Positions 47,928-58,032 of a DNA stretch of 64,000 bases are shown here, piece by piece. The DNA comes from Betaproteobacteria bacterium HGW-Betaproteobacteria-7 (GTDB lineage: Bacteria > Pseudomonadota > Gammaproteobacteria > Burkholderiales > Rhodocyclaceae). The DNA lies in the NCBI GenBank assembly GCA_002840765.1, contig PHCE01000006.1:1-64000 (forward strand), read 5' to 3'. A program made the position numbers and the translations under genes. How positions within the stretch are numbered: position 1 is the stretch's first letter; each line of letters starts with the position of its first letter. The notes under the pieces are model-generated. The model had not been told where the DNA came from. It searched no databases and saw only the letters and a list, made by a program, of their open reading frames with translations.

Positions 47928-47973
47928 AACTTTTCGTGGACGCTGGGTCAGAATTGTGCTGAAATTTCCGTCC

Positions 47974-48729
47974 ATGACCCAAGACCCCTCCCGTGCCGCC
48001 ATGCGTGCGCATTCGCCGACGTTCAGTCCGCTCTATCGGCAGATCAAGGATTTTTTGATCCGCAGCCTGGAAGAGGGGGAGTGGGGCCCCGGTGATGCCA
48101 TTCCCAGCGAAGGCGAACTGGCGGTTCGTTTCAACGTCAGCCAGGGCACGGTGCGCAAGGCGATCGACGAGATGGCGGCGGAGAACATGCTGGTGCGCCG
48201 TCAGGGCAAGGGTACTTTTGTCGCCACGCACAGCGATCCGCGCTCCTTCTACCGTTTTCTGCGCCTGGTTCCGGACGACGGCAAGGCGACGCACGGGGTC
48301 AGCGACGCCGTTGCCTGCGAAATGTTGCCGGCGACGGCCGAGGTGGCCGAGGCGTTGGGGCTGGCCGTCGGTGATGCGGTGATCCGTGTTGGTCGCGTCC
48401 TGCGTTTTGGCGGCGAGGCGGTGGTGTTCGATCAGATTCATCTGGTCGCCGAGTTGTTTGATGGCCTGACGCTTGAGGCCTTGCGCGGCGGCGAACGTTC
48501 GCTGTACAGCCTGTTCGAGAGTGACTACGGCGTTCGCATGATTCGCGCCGAGGAACGTCTGCGCGCTGTTGCCGCCGATGCCGAAAGTGCCGCAAGGCTG
48601 GGTGTTCCGGCTGGCGAGCCGTTGCTGCGCGTTGAGCGGACGGCCTATACCTACGGCAACAAACCGGTCGAATGGCGTCTCGGTTTGTACTGCACTCGCC
48701 ATCATTACTACCGCAATGAACTAGGCTGA
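47974..48729 (+). CDS. GntR family regulator (HutC/UTRA subfamily)
   Basis: A 251-residue protein from the ATG at 47974. It has a winged HTH (LYRQIKDFLIRSLEEGEWGP, VSQGTVRKAIDEMAAENMLV, RRQGKGTFVA, residues ~15-80) and a C-terminal UTRA ligand domain (EMLPATAEVAEALGLAVGDA, DQIHLVAELFDGLTLEALRG, LYCTRHHYYRNELG). It lies between mdh and sdhCDAB, so it is likely a regulator of TCA-cycle genes. The effector may be an organic acid, but that is inference. Confidence 0.9.
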   Translation: MTQDPSRAAMRAHSPTFSPLYRQIKDFLIRSLEEGEWGPGDAIPSEGELAVRFNVSQGTVRKAIDEMAAENMLVRRQGKGTFVATHSDPRSFYRFLRLVPDDGKATHGVSDAVACEMLPATAEVAEALGLAVGDAVIRVGRVLRFGGEAVVFDQIHLVAELFDGLTLEALRGGERSLYSLFESDYGVRMIRAEERLRAVAADAESAARLGVPAGEPLLRVERTAYTYGNKPVEWRLGLYCTRHHYYRNELG

Positions 48730-48791
48730 AAGCAGGATGTCGGAATGCCCTGATAACGCCTTGGGGGGCGGTGTCAGGCAGCAATTGAATG

Positions 48792-48797
48792 TATAAT
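48792..48797 (+). promoter_or_regulatory. Candidate -10 box for the sdh operon
   Basis: TATAAT at 48792-48797 lies 63 bp before the sdhC start, in an AT-rich patch (GAATGTATAATTAC). It is a perfect match to the sigma-70 -10 hexamer. No convincing -35 is seen at the usual spacing, so activation by a regulator is possible. Confidence 0.5.
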
Positions 48798-48859
48798 TAC
48801 GGCTCTTTTCTAACGACGTACAAGCGGATAACCGCACATTTGCGCGAGGGTTGACGTTC

Positions 48860-49249
48860 ATGGCAGAAATGACCATCAAGAAGCGTCCAAAAAACTTGGA
48901 CTTGACTACCATCAGGTTGCCGCTGGCGGGCAAAGTTTCGATTCTGCATCGCGTCAGCGGCGCCGGGTTGTTCCTTTTTCTGCCGGTGTTGCTCTGGTTA
49001 TTCGGTGCCAGCCTGGCCTCCCCGGAAAGCTACGCGACCTTCAAGTCGCTGGCTGCCTCGTTGCCCGCCAAGGTGATTTTGGCAGGTCTGATCTGGGCCT
49101 TTGTTCATCATTTTTGTGCCGGTATCCGCTTCCTGCTGCTTGATCTGCATATCGGCATCGAGAAGGAGGCGTCTGCCAAGTCGGCCGCCGTCGTTCTCGC
49201 CGTCAGCATTCCGCTGACCCTGATCCTGTGGTGGGGGGTGCTGCTGTGA
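48860..49249 (+). CDS. sdhC: Succinate dehydrogenase cytochrome b556 subunit SdhC
   Basis: A 129-residue protein from the ATG at 48860. It has SILHRVSGAGLFLFLPVLLW (the SxxHRxSG signature of SdhC), three transmembrane helices and the heme-ligand region HHFCAGIRFLLLDLHIGIEK. It anchors the complex and binds quinone. The next gene starts inside its stop (GTGA at 49246), so they are co-translated. Confidence 0.96.
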   Translation: MAEMTIKKRPKNLDLTTIRLPLAGKVSILHRVSGAGLFLFLPVLLWLFGASLASPESYATFKSLAASLPAKVILAGLIWAFVHHFCAGIRFLLLDLHIGIEKEASAKSAAVVLAVSIPLTLILWWGVLL

Positions 49250-49593
49250 TCAACCGAAATGTTGTCGGGGCTCACTATGGCCTCAAGGACTGGATTGCCC
49301 AGCGCGCCACGGCGGTCATCATGGCTGTCTATTCGGTGCTGATCGTTGCGGTTCTGCTGATCGTCCAGCCGTCCACGTTCGAGGCATGGCAGGGTGTGTT
49401 CGCCAATGGCGTCATCAAGTTCCTGACTTTCCTGTTCTTCGTCAGCCTCTTCTACCACGCCTGGATTGGCGTGCGTGACATCTGGATGGACTACGTCAAG
49501 CCGACGGGCCTACGCCTGACCTTGCACGTGCTGACCGTTACCGCGCTGGTGGGTTACACCGCGTGGGCTGCTGCGATTCTCTGGAGGCTGTAA
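49246..49593 (+). CDS. sdhD: Succinate dehydrogenase membrane anchor SdhD
   Basis: A 115-residue protein from a GTG at 49246 that overlaps the sdhC stop by 4 bp. It has NVVGAHYGLKDWIAQRATAV and three hydrophobic helices, with SLFYHAWIGVRDIWMDYVKP carrying the heme-ligand His and nearby Arg/Asp. It completes the two-subunit anchor. SdhA follows with a 2-bp gap. Confidence 0.94.
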   Translation: MINRNVVGAHYGLKDWIAQRATAVIMAVYSVLIVAVLLIVQPSTFEAWQGVFANGVIKFLTFLFFVSLFYHAWIGVRDIWMDYVKPTGLRLTLHVLTVTALVGYTAWAAAILWRL

Positions 49594-49595
49594 GC

Positions 49596-51380
49596 GTGAG
49601 TATTCCTGTTCTCAAGTTTGATGCGGTGATCGTTGGTGCTGGTGGCGCTGGTCTGCGTTCCGCCATCCAATTGTCCGAAGCCGGCCTGAAGACGGCCGTG
49701 TTGTCCAAGGTCTTTCCGACCCGTTCGCATACCGTTGCCGCCCAGGGCGGCGTCGCGGCTTCCCTGGGCAATTCCGAGGAAGATCACTGGACGTGGCACA
49801 TGTACGACACCGTCAAGGGTTCTGACTGGCTCGGCGACCAGGATGCCATCGAGTTCATGTGCAAGAAGGCCAACGAAGTCGTCGTTGAGCTCGAGCACTA
49901 CGGCATGCCGTTCGACCGTACCGACAATGGCAAGATCTATCAGCGTCCGTTCGGCGGCCATATGTCGAACTTTGGTGAAAAGCCGGTGCGTCGTTCCTGC
50001 GCTGCCGCTGACCGTACCGGTCACGCCATGCTGCACGCGATGTACCAGCGTAACGTCAAGGCCAACACCCAGTTCTTCGTCGAATGGATGGCGCTGGACC
50101 TGATCCGTGACGAAGAGGGCCACGTCCTCGGTGTTACCGCCATGGAAATGGAAACCGGCCAGATCGTGATCTTCCACGCTCGCGCCACCATTTTCGCCAC
50201 CGGCGGTGCCGGCCGTATCTTCTACTCGTCGACCAATGCCTTCATCAACACAGGTGACGGCCTGGGCATGGCGGCGCGTGCCGGCATCCCGCTCGAAGAC
50301 ATGGAATTCTGGCAGTTCCACCCGACCGGCGTCGCCGGTGCCGGTGTGCTGATTACCGAAGGTGTGCGCGGCGAAGGCGGCATTCTGCGCAACTCCAGCA
50401 AGGAACGCTTCATGGAGCGCTACGCGCCGAACGCCAAGGATCTGGCTTCGCGTGACGTGGTGTCGCGCGCCATGGCGACGGAAATCAAGGAAGGTCGTGG
50501 CTGTGGCGTCAACAAGGACTACGTCCTGCTCGACATCACCCACCTCGACCCGGCCACCATCATGAAGCGCCTGCCGGGCATCCACGAAATCGGCCTGCAG
50601 TTTGCCGGTGTCGATTGCCTGAAGGAGCCGCTGCCGGTCGTGCCGACCTGTCACTACCAGATGGGTGGCATTCCGACTCATTACTCTGGTCGTGTCGTCA
50701 TGCCGAAGGATGGCGATCACAGCTCGATCGTTCCGGGTTTCTACGCCGGTGGCGAATGTGCCTGTGCCTCGGTGCACGGTGCCAACCGTCTCGGTACCAA
50801 CTCGCTGCTCGATCTGCTGGTCTTCGGCAAGTCGGCCGGTGACTCCGCGGTCGAGGATCTCAAGGCTGGCCGCGCCCACCGCGATCTGCCGAAGGATGTT
50901 GCCGACAAGACGTTGGCCCGCATCGCCGCGCTGGACAACCGCAAGGGTGGTGCCAATGTGCACGAGACCCGCCTGGCCATGCAGCGCACCATGCAGGACC
51001 ACGCCGGCGTCTTCCGTTTCGGCGACATGCTGAAGCAGGGTGTCGAAAAGATCCTCGAAGTCGAGAAGGCGGCTCGCCAGCTCGAGATCAAGGACAAGTC
51101 GATGGCTTGGAATACGGCGCGGACCGAAGCGCTGGAAATGGAAAACCTGATCGAAGTGGCCAAGGCGACGATGATCTCCGCCGAGGCCCGCAAGGAATCG
51201 CGCGGCGCTCACGTCCGTGACGATGCTCCGGATACCGCCGAGTTCCCGAATGGTCGTAACGACAAGGAATGGCTGAAGCACACGCTGTTCTCGCCGGTCG
51301 ACAACTCGATCACCTACAAGCCGGTGAACATGCAACCCCTGACCGTCGAGCCTGTCGCGCTCAAGACGCGCTCGTACTAA
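49596..51380 (+). CDS. sdhA: Succinate dehydrogenase flavoprotein SdhA
   Basis: A 594-residue protein from a GTG at 49596, behind GGAGG. It has FDAVIVGAGGAGLRSAIQLS (FAD-binding), SHTVAAQGGVAASLG with the His that takes the covalent FAD, FHPTGVAGAGVLITEGVRGE and a C-terminal KTRSY. It oxidises succinate to fumarate. It needs SdhE (52103) for flavinylation, which is encoded in the same unit. Confidence 0.97.
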   Translation: MSIPVLKFDAVIVGAGGAGLRSAIQLSEAGLKTAVLSKVFPTRSHTVAAQGGVAASLGNSEEDHWTWHMYDTVKGSDWLGDQDAIEFMCKKANEVVVELEHYGMPFDRTDNGKIYQRPFGGHMSNFGEKPVRRSCAAADRTGHAMLHAMYQRNVKANTQFFVEWMALDLIRDEEGHVLGVTAMEMETGQIVIFHARATIFATGGAGRIFYSSTNAFINTGDGLGMAARAGIPLEDMEFWQFHPTGVAGAGVLITEGVRGEGGILRNSSKERFMERYAPNAKDLASRDVVSRAMATEIKEGRGCGVNKDYVLLDITHLDPATIMKRLPGIHEIGLQFAGVDCLKEPLPVVPTCHYQMGGIPTHYSGRVVMPKDGDHSSIVPGFYAGGECACASVHGANRLGTNSLLDLLVFGKSAGDSAVEDLKAGRAHRDLPKDVADKTLARIAALDNRKGGANVHETRLAMQRTMQDHAGVFRFGDMLKQGVEKILEVEKAARQLEIKDKSMAWNTARTEALEMENLIEVAKATMISAEARKESRGAHVRDDAPDTAEFPNGRNDKEWLKHTLFSPVDNSITYKPVNMQPLTVEPVALKTRSY

Positions 51381-51392
51381 TTGGAGTTGAAA

Positions 51393-52103
51393 ATGAGCAA
51401 ACGTACAGTTCAGTTCAGCATCTACCGCTACGATCCGGACAAGGATGATGCGCCCTACATGCAGGACATCTCGGTCGACATCGATCCGACCGATCGCAAA
51501 CTGCTGGATGCGCTGACCAAGCTGAAGGCCAAGGACGACACGATCTCGTATCGTCGTTCCTGCCGCGAAGGCGTCTGCGGTTCCGATGCGATGAACATCA
51601 ACGGCAAGAACGCTCTGGCCTGCCTGACCGACATCGATTCGCTCAAGCAGCCGATCGTTTTGCGTCCGCTGCCCGGCCTGCCGGTCATCCGCGACCTGAT
51701 CGTCGATATGACCCAGTTCTTCAAGCAGTACCACTCGATCAAGCCTTACCTGATCAACAACGATCCGCCGCCGGAGCGCGAGCGTCTGCAGTCGCCGGAT
51801 GATCGTGAAGAGTTGAACGGTCTTTACGAGTGCATCCTCTGTGCCTGCTGTTCGACCTCGTGTCCGTCGTTCTGGTGGAATCCGGACAAGTTCGTCGGTC
51901 CGGCCGGTCTGCTGGCAGCCTACCGCTTCATCGCCGATACGCGCGACCAGGCAACCAACGAACGCCTCGACAACCTCGAGGATCCGTACCGCCTGTTCCG
52001 TTGCCACACCATCATGAACTGCGTTGACGTGTGCCCGAAGGGTCTGAACCCGACCAAGGCTATCGGCAAGATCAAGGACATGATGGTCCGCCGCGCCGTC
52101 TGA
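51393..52103 (+). CDS. sdhB: Succinate dehydrogenase iron-sulfur subunit SdhB
   Basis: A 236-residue protein from the ATG at 51393, behind TTGGAG. The [2Fe-2S] site is CREGVCGSDAMNINGKNALA plus Cys. The [4Fe-4S] site is CILCACCSTSCPSFWW, and the [3Fe-4S] site is CHTIMNCVDVCPKGLNP. It passes electrons from SdhA to quinone. It overlaps sdhE by one base (TGATG). Confidence 0.97.
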   Translation: MSKRTVQFSIYRYDPDKDDAPYMQDISVDIDPTDRKLLDALTKLKAKDDTISYRRSCREGVCGSDAMNINGKNALACLTDIDSLKQPIVLRPLPGLPVIRDLIVDMTQFFKQYHSIKPYLINNDPPPERERLQSPDDREELNGLYECILCACCSTSCPSFWWNPDKFVGPAGLLAAYRFIADTRDQATNERLDNLEDPYRLFRCHTIMNCVDVCPKGLNPTKAIGKIKDMMVRRAV

Positions 52104-52348
52104 TGGAGCGGGCGGCCTATGAACGCCTGCGCTGGCGTTGTATTCGTCGGGCACTTCTCGAACTCGATATCACCCTGACGCGCTTTCTCGACAGCGGCGA
52201 GTTCGAAAAGCTGAACGACGAGCAGCAACAGGCGTTCATAGAGTTGGCCGACATGGAGGATTACGATCTCTGGGATTTGCTGACCGGCAAGGCAGAGATC
52301 GATGAGCCCCGCTATGCACCCATCTTGGCGTTGCTCCGTAAGAGTTGA
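52103..52348 (+). CDS. sdhE: FAD assembly factor SdhE
   Basis: An 81-residue protein from the ATG at 52103 that overlaps the sdhB stop. The sequence RLRWRCIRRALLELDITLTR and DMEDYDLWDLLTGKAE matches the SdhE/YgfY five-helix family. It is needed to attach FAD to SdhA. The conserved RGxxE motif reads RAxxE here (RRALLELD): the Gly that is important in E. coli is Ala. The gene is at the usual length. Confidence 0.9.
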   Translation: MERAAYERLRWRCIRRALLELDITLTRFLDSGEFEKLNDEQQQAFIELADMEDYDLWDLLTGKAEIDEPRYAPILALLRKS

Positions 52349-52431
52349 GTAAGGTTGGCGGGCTATTTTTCGAACGTTGACCGTATTTTTGGCAGTGCAG
52401 TGATAACCAACATCTGAAAAGGGAAAAACCC

Positions 52432-53730
52432 ATGACGACCGAACGCAAGGCAACCCTGACTATTGACGGACAAGCCCCCGTCGATTTCTCGATCATGTCC
52501 CCGACGCATGGCAATGACTGCGTCGATATCCGTACTCTGGGAGCCAAGACCGGCCTGTTTACCTATGACTCCGGTTTCCTGTCTACCGCCAGCTGCAAGT
52601 CCACGATTACCTTCATCGATGGCGACAAGGGCGAGCTGCTGTATCGCGGCTACCCGATCGAGCAACTGGCCGAAAATTGCAATTTCCTGGAAGTCGCTTA
52701 CCTGCTGAAGAACGGCGAGCTGCCGAATGGCGAGCAAAAAGTCGGTTTCGAAAACACCATCAAGAAGCACACGATGGTGCATGACCAGCTGACCCGCTTC
52801 TACAACGGTTTCCGCCGTGACGCCCACCCGATGGCCGTCATGGTCGGTGTCGTTGGTGCCCTGTCCGCCTTCTACCACGAAGCCATGGACTACTCGGACG
52901 CCGAGCACCGCAACATCAGCTTCAACCGCATGGTTGCCAAGCTGCCGACCATCGTCGCCATGGCTTACAAGTACAACACCGGCGCGCCGTTCCTGTACCC
53001 GGACAACGAGTTGGACTACACCGCCAACTTCATGCGCATGATGTTTGGCAACCCGTGCGAAAAGTACGTGCCGAACCCGGTGCTGGTCAATGCCCTGGAT
53101 ACAATCTTCACGCTGCACGCCGATCACGAACAGAACGCTTCCACCTCTACCGTCCGTCTGGCCGGTTCGTCGGGTGCCAATCCGTTTGCCTGTATCTCGG
53201 CCGGTATTGCCTGCCTGTGGGGCCCGGCTCACGGTGGTGCGAACGAAGCCTGCCTGCAGATGCTGGAAGAAATCGGCGACGTTTCGCGCGTCGGCGAGTA
53301 CATCAAGCGCGCCAAGGACAAGAACGATTCCTTCAAGCTGATGGGCTTCGGTCACCGCGTTTACAAGAACTTCGATCCGCGCGCCAAGCTGATGCGCAAG
53401 GTGTGCAACGATGTTCTGGGCGAGCTGGGCCTGGAAAACGATCGCCTGTTCAAGCTGGCCATGGAACTGGAAAAGATCGCCCTGGAAGATCCGTACTTCG
53501 TCGAGAAGAAGCTCTACCCGAACGTCGACTTCTACTCCGGCATCGTGCAGAAGGCCATTGGCATTCCGACCGAGATGTTCACCTGTATCTTCGCCCTGGC
53601 CCGTACGGTTGGCTGGATGACGCAGTGGGAGGAAATGATCTCCGATCCGGAATACAAGATCGGTCGTCCGCGTCAGTTGTACATGGGCGCTGCCAAGCGC
53701 AACGTTGTACCGCTGGCCCAGCGCGGCTAA
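52432..53730 (+). CDS. gltA: Citrate synthase (type II, hexameric)
   Basis: A 432-residue protein from the ATG at 52432, behind AAAAGGGAAAA. It has [20 protein letters not shown], the catalytic His in [37 protein letters not shown] and the catalytic Asp region [13 protein letters not shown] (all citrate synthase signature). It condenses acetyl-CoA and oxaloacetate. It is followed by a terminator. Confidence 0.97.
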   Translation: MTTERKATLTIDGQAPVDFSIMSPTHGNDCVDIRTLGAKTGLFTYDSGFLSTASCKSTITFIDGDKGELLYRGYPIEQLAENCNFLEVAYLLKNGELPNGEQKVGFENTIKKHTMVHDQLTRFYNGFRRDAHPMAVMVGVVGALSAFYHEAMDYSDAEHRNISFNRMVAKLPTIVAMAYKYNTGAPFLYPDNELDYTANFMRMMFGNPCEKYVPNPVLVNALDTIFTLHADHEQNASTSTVRLAGSSGANPFACISAGIACLWGPAHGGANEACLQMLEEIGDVSRVGEYIKRAKDKNDSFKLMGFGHRVYKNFDPRAKLMRKVCNDVLGELGLENDRLFKLAMELEKIALEDPYFVEKKLYPNVDFYSGIVQKAIGIPTEMFTCIFALARTVGWMTQWEEMISDPEYKIGRPRQLYMGAAKRNVVPLAQRG

Positions 53731-53739
53731 TTAAGAATC

Positions 53740-53765
53740 GGGCGGCTGCGTGCCGCCCTTTTTTT
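53740..53765 (+). terminator. Intrinsic terminator after gltA
   Basis: A perfect 7-bp stem (GGGCGGC at 53740-53746 and GCCGCCC at 53752-53758) with a TGCGT loop, followed by seven T. It lies 71 bp before the odhA start, so odhA may have its own promoter or depend on read-through. Confidence 0.85.
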
Positions 53766-53835
53766 CATGCGGGGCCTTTTCGGCTGGCCCCGCAGCAACA
53801 GAGACCAAGACGAAAAGACCCAGGTGGGGACGCCT

Positions 53836-56676
53836 ATGACTACGATGAATGAAAAATTCGACAGCACGCTTTACTTTGGTGGCAATGCGCCGTTTGTCGA
53901 AGAAGTTTACGAAAATTACCTGAATGATCCGACTTCGGTTTCGGCCGAATGGCGTGATTATTTCGACCATCTGGCCCAGATGCCGGGCTTCGTTGCCCGT
54001 GACGTTGCGCATGCGCCGGTCATCGCCGCTTTTGCCGAACTGGCCAAGGATGGTGGTTTCCGCCCGAGCGCGCCAGTTTCCTCGGCAGCCGAGCACCGCA
54101 AGCAGTCGGCTGTCGGCCAGTTGGTCACGGCTTACCGTTCGCTGGGTACCCGCTGGGCTGAGCTCGATCCGCTCAAGCGTCTGCCGCGCCCGAAGCTCGA
54201 CGAACTGGAACCGTCCTTCTACGGCTTCACCGATGCTGACCTGAACCAGACCTTCAACGTCGGTTCGTTGAAGGGGCTGCCGGAAAATGCCAAGTTCAGC
54301 GAAATCCTCGAAACGCTGAAGCAGACGTACTGCGGCACGATTGGCGTCGAGTACATGTACATGACGGATTACGACGAGAAGCGCTGGCTGCAGGAGCGTC
54401 TCGAAAACATCCGTTCGCGCCCTACCTTCAATGGCGAGCAGAAAAAGCGCATTCTCGAGCGCCTGACTGCTGCAGAAACGCTTGAGCGTTACCTGCACAC
54501 CAAGTACGTTGGCCAGAAGCGCTTCTCGCTCGAAGGTGGCGAATCGCTGATCGTCTCGATGGACGAAGCGATCCGTAGCGGCGGCGCCATGGGCGTTGAT
54601 GAAGTCGTTGTCGGCATGGCCCACCGCGGTCGCCTGAACGTGCTGGTCAATACGCTGGGCAAGGCGCCGTCGATGCTGTTTGCCGAATTCGAAGGCAAGA
54701 AGAAAAGCGATCTGTCGGCTGGCGACGTCAAGTACCACATGGGCTTCTCCTCCGACGTCAATACCCCGGGTGGCGCCTGCCACCTGACGCTGTCGTTCAA
54801 TCCGTCGCACCTGGAAATCGTCAACCCGGTGGTTGCCGGTTCGGTCTATGCCCGCCAGCTTCGTCGTGGCGAAGGCGGCAAGACCAAGGTTCTGCCGATC
54901 CTGGTGCACGGTGACTCCGCCGTTGCCGGTCAGGGTGTCAATCAGGAAATGCTCAACTTCGCGCAGACCCGCGGTTACGGTGTCGGTGGTACGTTGCATA
55001 TCGTGGTCAATAATCAGGTGGGCTTCACCACCAGCGATCCGCGCGATTACCGCACCGGTCACTATTGCACCGACATCTTCAAGATGGTCGATGCGCCGAT
55101 TTTCCACGTCAATGGCGACGACCCGGAAGCGGTCACGCTGGTTACCCAGCTGGCCATCGAGTATCGCCAGACCTTCCAGAAAGATGTCGTCATCGACATC
55201 TTCTGCTTCCGCAAGCTCGGCCACAACGAGCAGGACGAGCCGATGGTCACCCAGCCGCTGATGTACAAGATCATCGCCAAGCATCCGGGCACCCGCAAGC
55301 TCTACGGTGACAAGCTGGTCGCTGAAGGCACGCTGCCGGCCGAAGGTCCCGACCAGATGATCCAGGAATACCGCGAGCATCTGGACAAGGGCGAGCTGCT
55401 GTACAACCCGGTACTCGCCGGCTACAAGCACCCGATGACCATCGATTGGACGCCGTTCCTGACCAAGGGTTACATCGAAACCTGCGATACCCGCGTTCCG
55501 GCCAAAGAACTGAAGCGCCTGGCCCAGCGCCTGACGACCTTCCCGGAAGGCTTCGCGCTGCACTCGCGGGTCAAGAAGATCGTTGAAGATCGCGCCGCGA
55601 TGGGTGAGGGCACGCTGCCGGTCGACTGGGGTATGGCCGAGAACCTGGCTTACGCATCGCTGCTGGTTTCCGGCTACGGCGTGCGCATTTCCGGCGAGGA
55701 CGTCGGTCGCGGTACCTTCTTCCACCGCCATGCCGCTTTCCATGACCAGAACCGTACCAGCTGGGACATCGGGACCTACCATCCGCTGAAGAACCTGCAG
55801 GACAAGCAGGCAGGTTTCCAGTGCTTCGACTCGGTGCTTTCCGAGGAAGCTGTACTCGCCTTTGACTACGGTTATGCCTCGGCAAACCCCTACGAACTCG
55901 TCGTCTGGGAAGCCCAGTTCGGTGACTTCGTCAATGGTGCCCAGGTTGTCATCGACCAGTTCATCACGTCCGGTGAAGCAAAGTGGGGCCGTGCCTGTGG
56001 TCTGGTCATGCTGTTGCCGCACGGTTACGAGGGCCAGGGGCCGGAGCACTCCTCCGCCCGTCTTGAGCGCTTCATGAACCAGTGCGCTGAAATGAATATG
56101 GAAGTTTGCGTCCCGACCACGGCCGCCCAGGTTTTCCATATGCTGCGCCGCCAGGGCGTGCGCATGCAGCGGAAGCCGCTGGTCGTGATGTCGCCGAAAT
56201 CGCTGCTGCGCCACAAGGATGCCGCCTCGTCGCTCGACGAACTGGCTAATGGCGAATTCCAGCGCGTTATTGGTGAAGTCGATGCCATCGACGCCAAGAA
56301 GGTCAAGCGTGTTGTGTTGTGCTGCGGCAAGGTTTATTACGATCTGGTCAATGCACGTCGTGAGAAGCAGATCAAGGACATCGCCATCGTCCGTATCGAA
56401 CAGCTTTATCCGTTCCCGACAGATTCTCTGGCCAAAGAGTTGGCCAAGTATCCGAAGGCTACGGAAATCGTCTGGGCGCAGGAGGAACCGCGCAACCAGG
56501 GTGCCTGGTACTGGTTCGCCTCGCGCCATCATCTGGACACCGGTCTCGACGCCAAGCAGAAGCTGCTGCTGGTTGCGCGTCCTGCTTCTCCGTCGCCGGC
56601 CGTGGGTTACCTGGCCAAGCACAACGAACAGCAGAAGGCATTGATCGAGTCCGCGCTGGGCAAGATCGACTACTAA
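53836..56676 (+). CDS. odhA: 2-Oxoglutarate dehydrogenase E1 component
   Basis: A 946-residue thiamine-diphosphate enzyme. The start chosen is the ATG at 53836 ([20 protein letters not shown]), behind GGGGA. It has the E1o N-terminus ([20 protein letters not shown]), [20 protein letters not shown] and [16 protein letters not shown] text ([20 protein letters not shown]), and [17 protein letters not shown]. It decarboxylates 2-oxoglutarate and passes the succinyl group to OdhB. OdhB follows after 25 bp. Confidence 0.96.
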   Translation: MTTMNEKFDSTLYFGGNAPFVEEVYENYLNDPTSVSAEWRDYFDHLAQMPGFVARDVAHAPVIAAFAELAKDGGFRPSAPVSSAAEHRKQSAVGQLVTAYRSLGTRWAELDPLKRLPRPKLDELEPSFYGFTDADLNQTFNVGSLKGLPENAKFSEILETLKQTYCGTIGVEYMYMTDYDEKRWLQERLENIRSRPTFNGEQKKRILERLTAAETLERYLHTKYVGQKRFSLEGGESLIVSMDEAIRSGGAMGVDEVVVGMAHRGRLNVLVNTLGKAPSMLFAEFEGKKKSDLSAGDVKYHMGFSSDVNTPGGACHLTLSFNPSHLEIVNPVVAGSVYARQLRRGEGGKTKVLPILVHGDSAVAGQGVNQEMLNFAQTRGYGVGGTLHIVVNNQVGFTTSDPRDYRTGHYCTDIFKMVDAPIFHVNGDDPEAVTLVTQLAIEYRQTFQKDVVIDIFCFRKLGHNEQDEPMVTQPLMYKIIAKHPGTRKLYGDKLVAEGTLPAEGPDQMIQEYREHLDKGELLYNPVLAGYKHPMTIDWTPFLTKGYIETCDTRVPAKELKRLAQRLTTFPEGFALHSRVKKIVEDRAAMGEGTLPVDWGMAENLAYASLLVSGYGVRISGEDVGRGTFFHRHAAFHDQNRTSWDIGTYHPLKNLQDKQAGFQCFDSVLSEEAVLAFDYGYASANPYELVVWEAQFGDFVNGAQVVIDQFITSGEAKWGRACGLVMLLPHGYEGQGPEHSSARLERFMNQCAEMNMEVCVPTTAAQVFHMLRRQGVRMQRKPLVVMSPKSLLRHKDAASSLDELANGEFQRVIGEVDAIDAKKVKRVVLCCGKVYYDLVNARREKQIKDIAIVRIEQLYPFPTDSLAKELAKYPKATEIVWAQEEPRNQGAWYWFASRHHLDTGLDAKQKLLLVARPASPSPAVGYLAKHNEQQKALIESALGKIDY

Positions 56677-56701
56677 TAACGAAAGCAGAGTGGAGTCACC
56701 C

Positions 56702-57940
56702 ATGAGCATCATTGAAGTCCAAGTTCCCCAGCTCTCCGAGTCCGTTGCCGAAGGCACGCTCGCATCCTGGAAAAAGAAGATCGGCGAAGCCGTTGCCCGT
56801 GACGAAGTGCTGATCGATATCGAAACCGACAAGGTCGTTCTCGAAGTTCCGGCACCGGCCGCTGGCGTGCTGGTTGAAATCGTCAAGGCCGATGGCGAGA
56901 CCGTCGTCTCCGGCGAACTGATCGCCCGGATTGACACCGCCGCTACCGCTGGCGCTGTTGCCCCGGCCGCCGATGCGCCGAAGGCTGCTGCGCCTGCCGC
57001 GGCACCGGCCGCAGCTGCCGCCGCTCCGGCGGGTACGGCCAGCCCGTCCGCCCGCAAGATCCTCGACGAAAAGGGTGTTGCTGCCGCTGACGTCGCCGGT
57101 TCCGGGCGTGGTGGTCGGGTCACCAAGGAAGATGCTGTGGCCGCCAAGGCCAAGCCGGCTGCTGCCGCTGGTCCGGTGGTTGCCGCCAAGTCTGCGTCTA
57201 CCTCGTTGCCGGTGCCGCCGTCTGGTGTCGCCCTCGGCGATCGTACCGAAGAGCGCGTGCCGATGACCCGCCTGCGTGCTCGCATCGCCGAGCGCCTGCT
57301 CGAATCGCAAGCCACCAACGCCATCCTGACCACGTTCAACGAAGTGAACATGGCCCCGGTCATGGCCCTGCGCAAGCAGTATGGCGAGAAGTTCGAGAAG
57401 ACCCACGGTGTTCGCCTGGGTTTCATGGGCTTCTTCGTCAAGGCTGCTGTTGCCGCGCTGCAGAAGTTCCCGATCATGAACGCTTCGGTCGATGGCAACG
57501 ACATCGTCTACCACGGCTACATCGACATCGGCATCGCCGTCGGTTCGCCGCGCGGCCTGGTCGTCCCGATCATCCGCAACGCCGACCAGATGTCGATCGC
57601 CGACATCGAGAAGAAGATCGCCGAGTTCGGCAACAAGGCCAAGGACGGCAAGCTGTCCATCGAAGACCTGACCGGCGGCACCTTCTCGATCTCCAACGGC
57701 GGCATCTTCGGTTCCATGATGTCCACCCCGATCATCAACCCGCCGCAGTCGGCCATCCTCGGCATCCATGCCACCAAGGACCGTGCCGTGGTGGAAAATG
57801 GTCAGGTCGTCGTCCGTCCGATGAACTATCTGGCCATGTCCTACGATCACCGCATCATCGACGGCCGCGAAGCCGTCCTCGGTCTGGTGACCATGAAGGA
57901 AGCCCTGGAAGATCCGTCGCGCCTGCTCCTCGGCGTTTGA
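56702..57940 (+). CDS. odhB: 2-Oxoglutarate dehydrogenase E2 (dihydrolipoyl succinyltransferase)
   Basis: A 412-residue protein from the ATG at 56702. Lipoyl domain with the modified Lys44 in [16 protein letters not shown]. An Ala/Pro-rich linker follows, then the E3-binding domain ([20 protein letters not shown]) and the catalytic acyltransferase domain ([20 protein letters not shown], with the His and Asp). It is the core of the complex. The spacing before lpdA (92 bp) holds an imperfect hairpin with a T-run. Confidence 0.96.
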   Translation: MSIIEVQVPQLSESVAEGTLASWKKKIGEAVARDEVLIDIETDKVVLEVPAPAAGVLVEIVKADGETVVSGELIARIDTAATAGAVAPAADAPKAAAPAAAPAAAAAAPAGTASPSARKILDEKGVAAADVAGSGRGGRVTKEDAVAAKAKPAAAAGPVVAAKSASTSLPVPPSGVALGDRTEERVPMTRLRARIAERLLESQATNAILTTFNEVNMAPVMALRKQYGEKFEKTHGVRLGFMGFFVKAAVAALQKFPIMNASVDGNDIVYHGYIDIGIAVGSPRGLVVPIIRNADQMSIADIEKKIAEFGNKAKDGKLSIEDLTGGTFSISNGGIFGSMMSTPIINPPQSAILGIHATKDRAVVENGQVVVRPMNYLAMSYDHRIIDGREAVLGLVTMKEALEDPSRLLLGV

Positions 57941-57965
57941 TCAGCCATTAGAATCTAGTTGCCTA

Positions 57966-58009
57966 GGATCGAGTGATGGAGCGTTTTTGCTCGATCCTCG
58001 ATCCTTTTT
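57966..58009 (+). terminator. Possible hairpin with T-run between odhB and lpdA
   Basis: GGATCGAG (57966-57973) pairs with CTCGATCC (57990-57997), loop of 16 nt; TTTTT follows at 58005-58009 after a repeat of TCGATCC. It may be a weak terminator or a processing/attenuation site within the odh-lpd operon. Confidence 0.4.
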
Positions 58010-58032
58010 GCTAATTACTCTCGGAGTTTTAC

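Noticed and set aside
53731-57504. Very long minus-strand open frame (over 1200 codons) opposite odhA/odhB
   Set aside because: It is a shadow of GC-rich codon use; the plus strand encodes complete, well-known enzymes. The same holds for long opposite frames at 49554-52154, 58219-60462 and 61510-63435.
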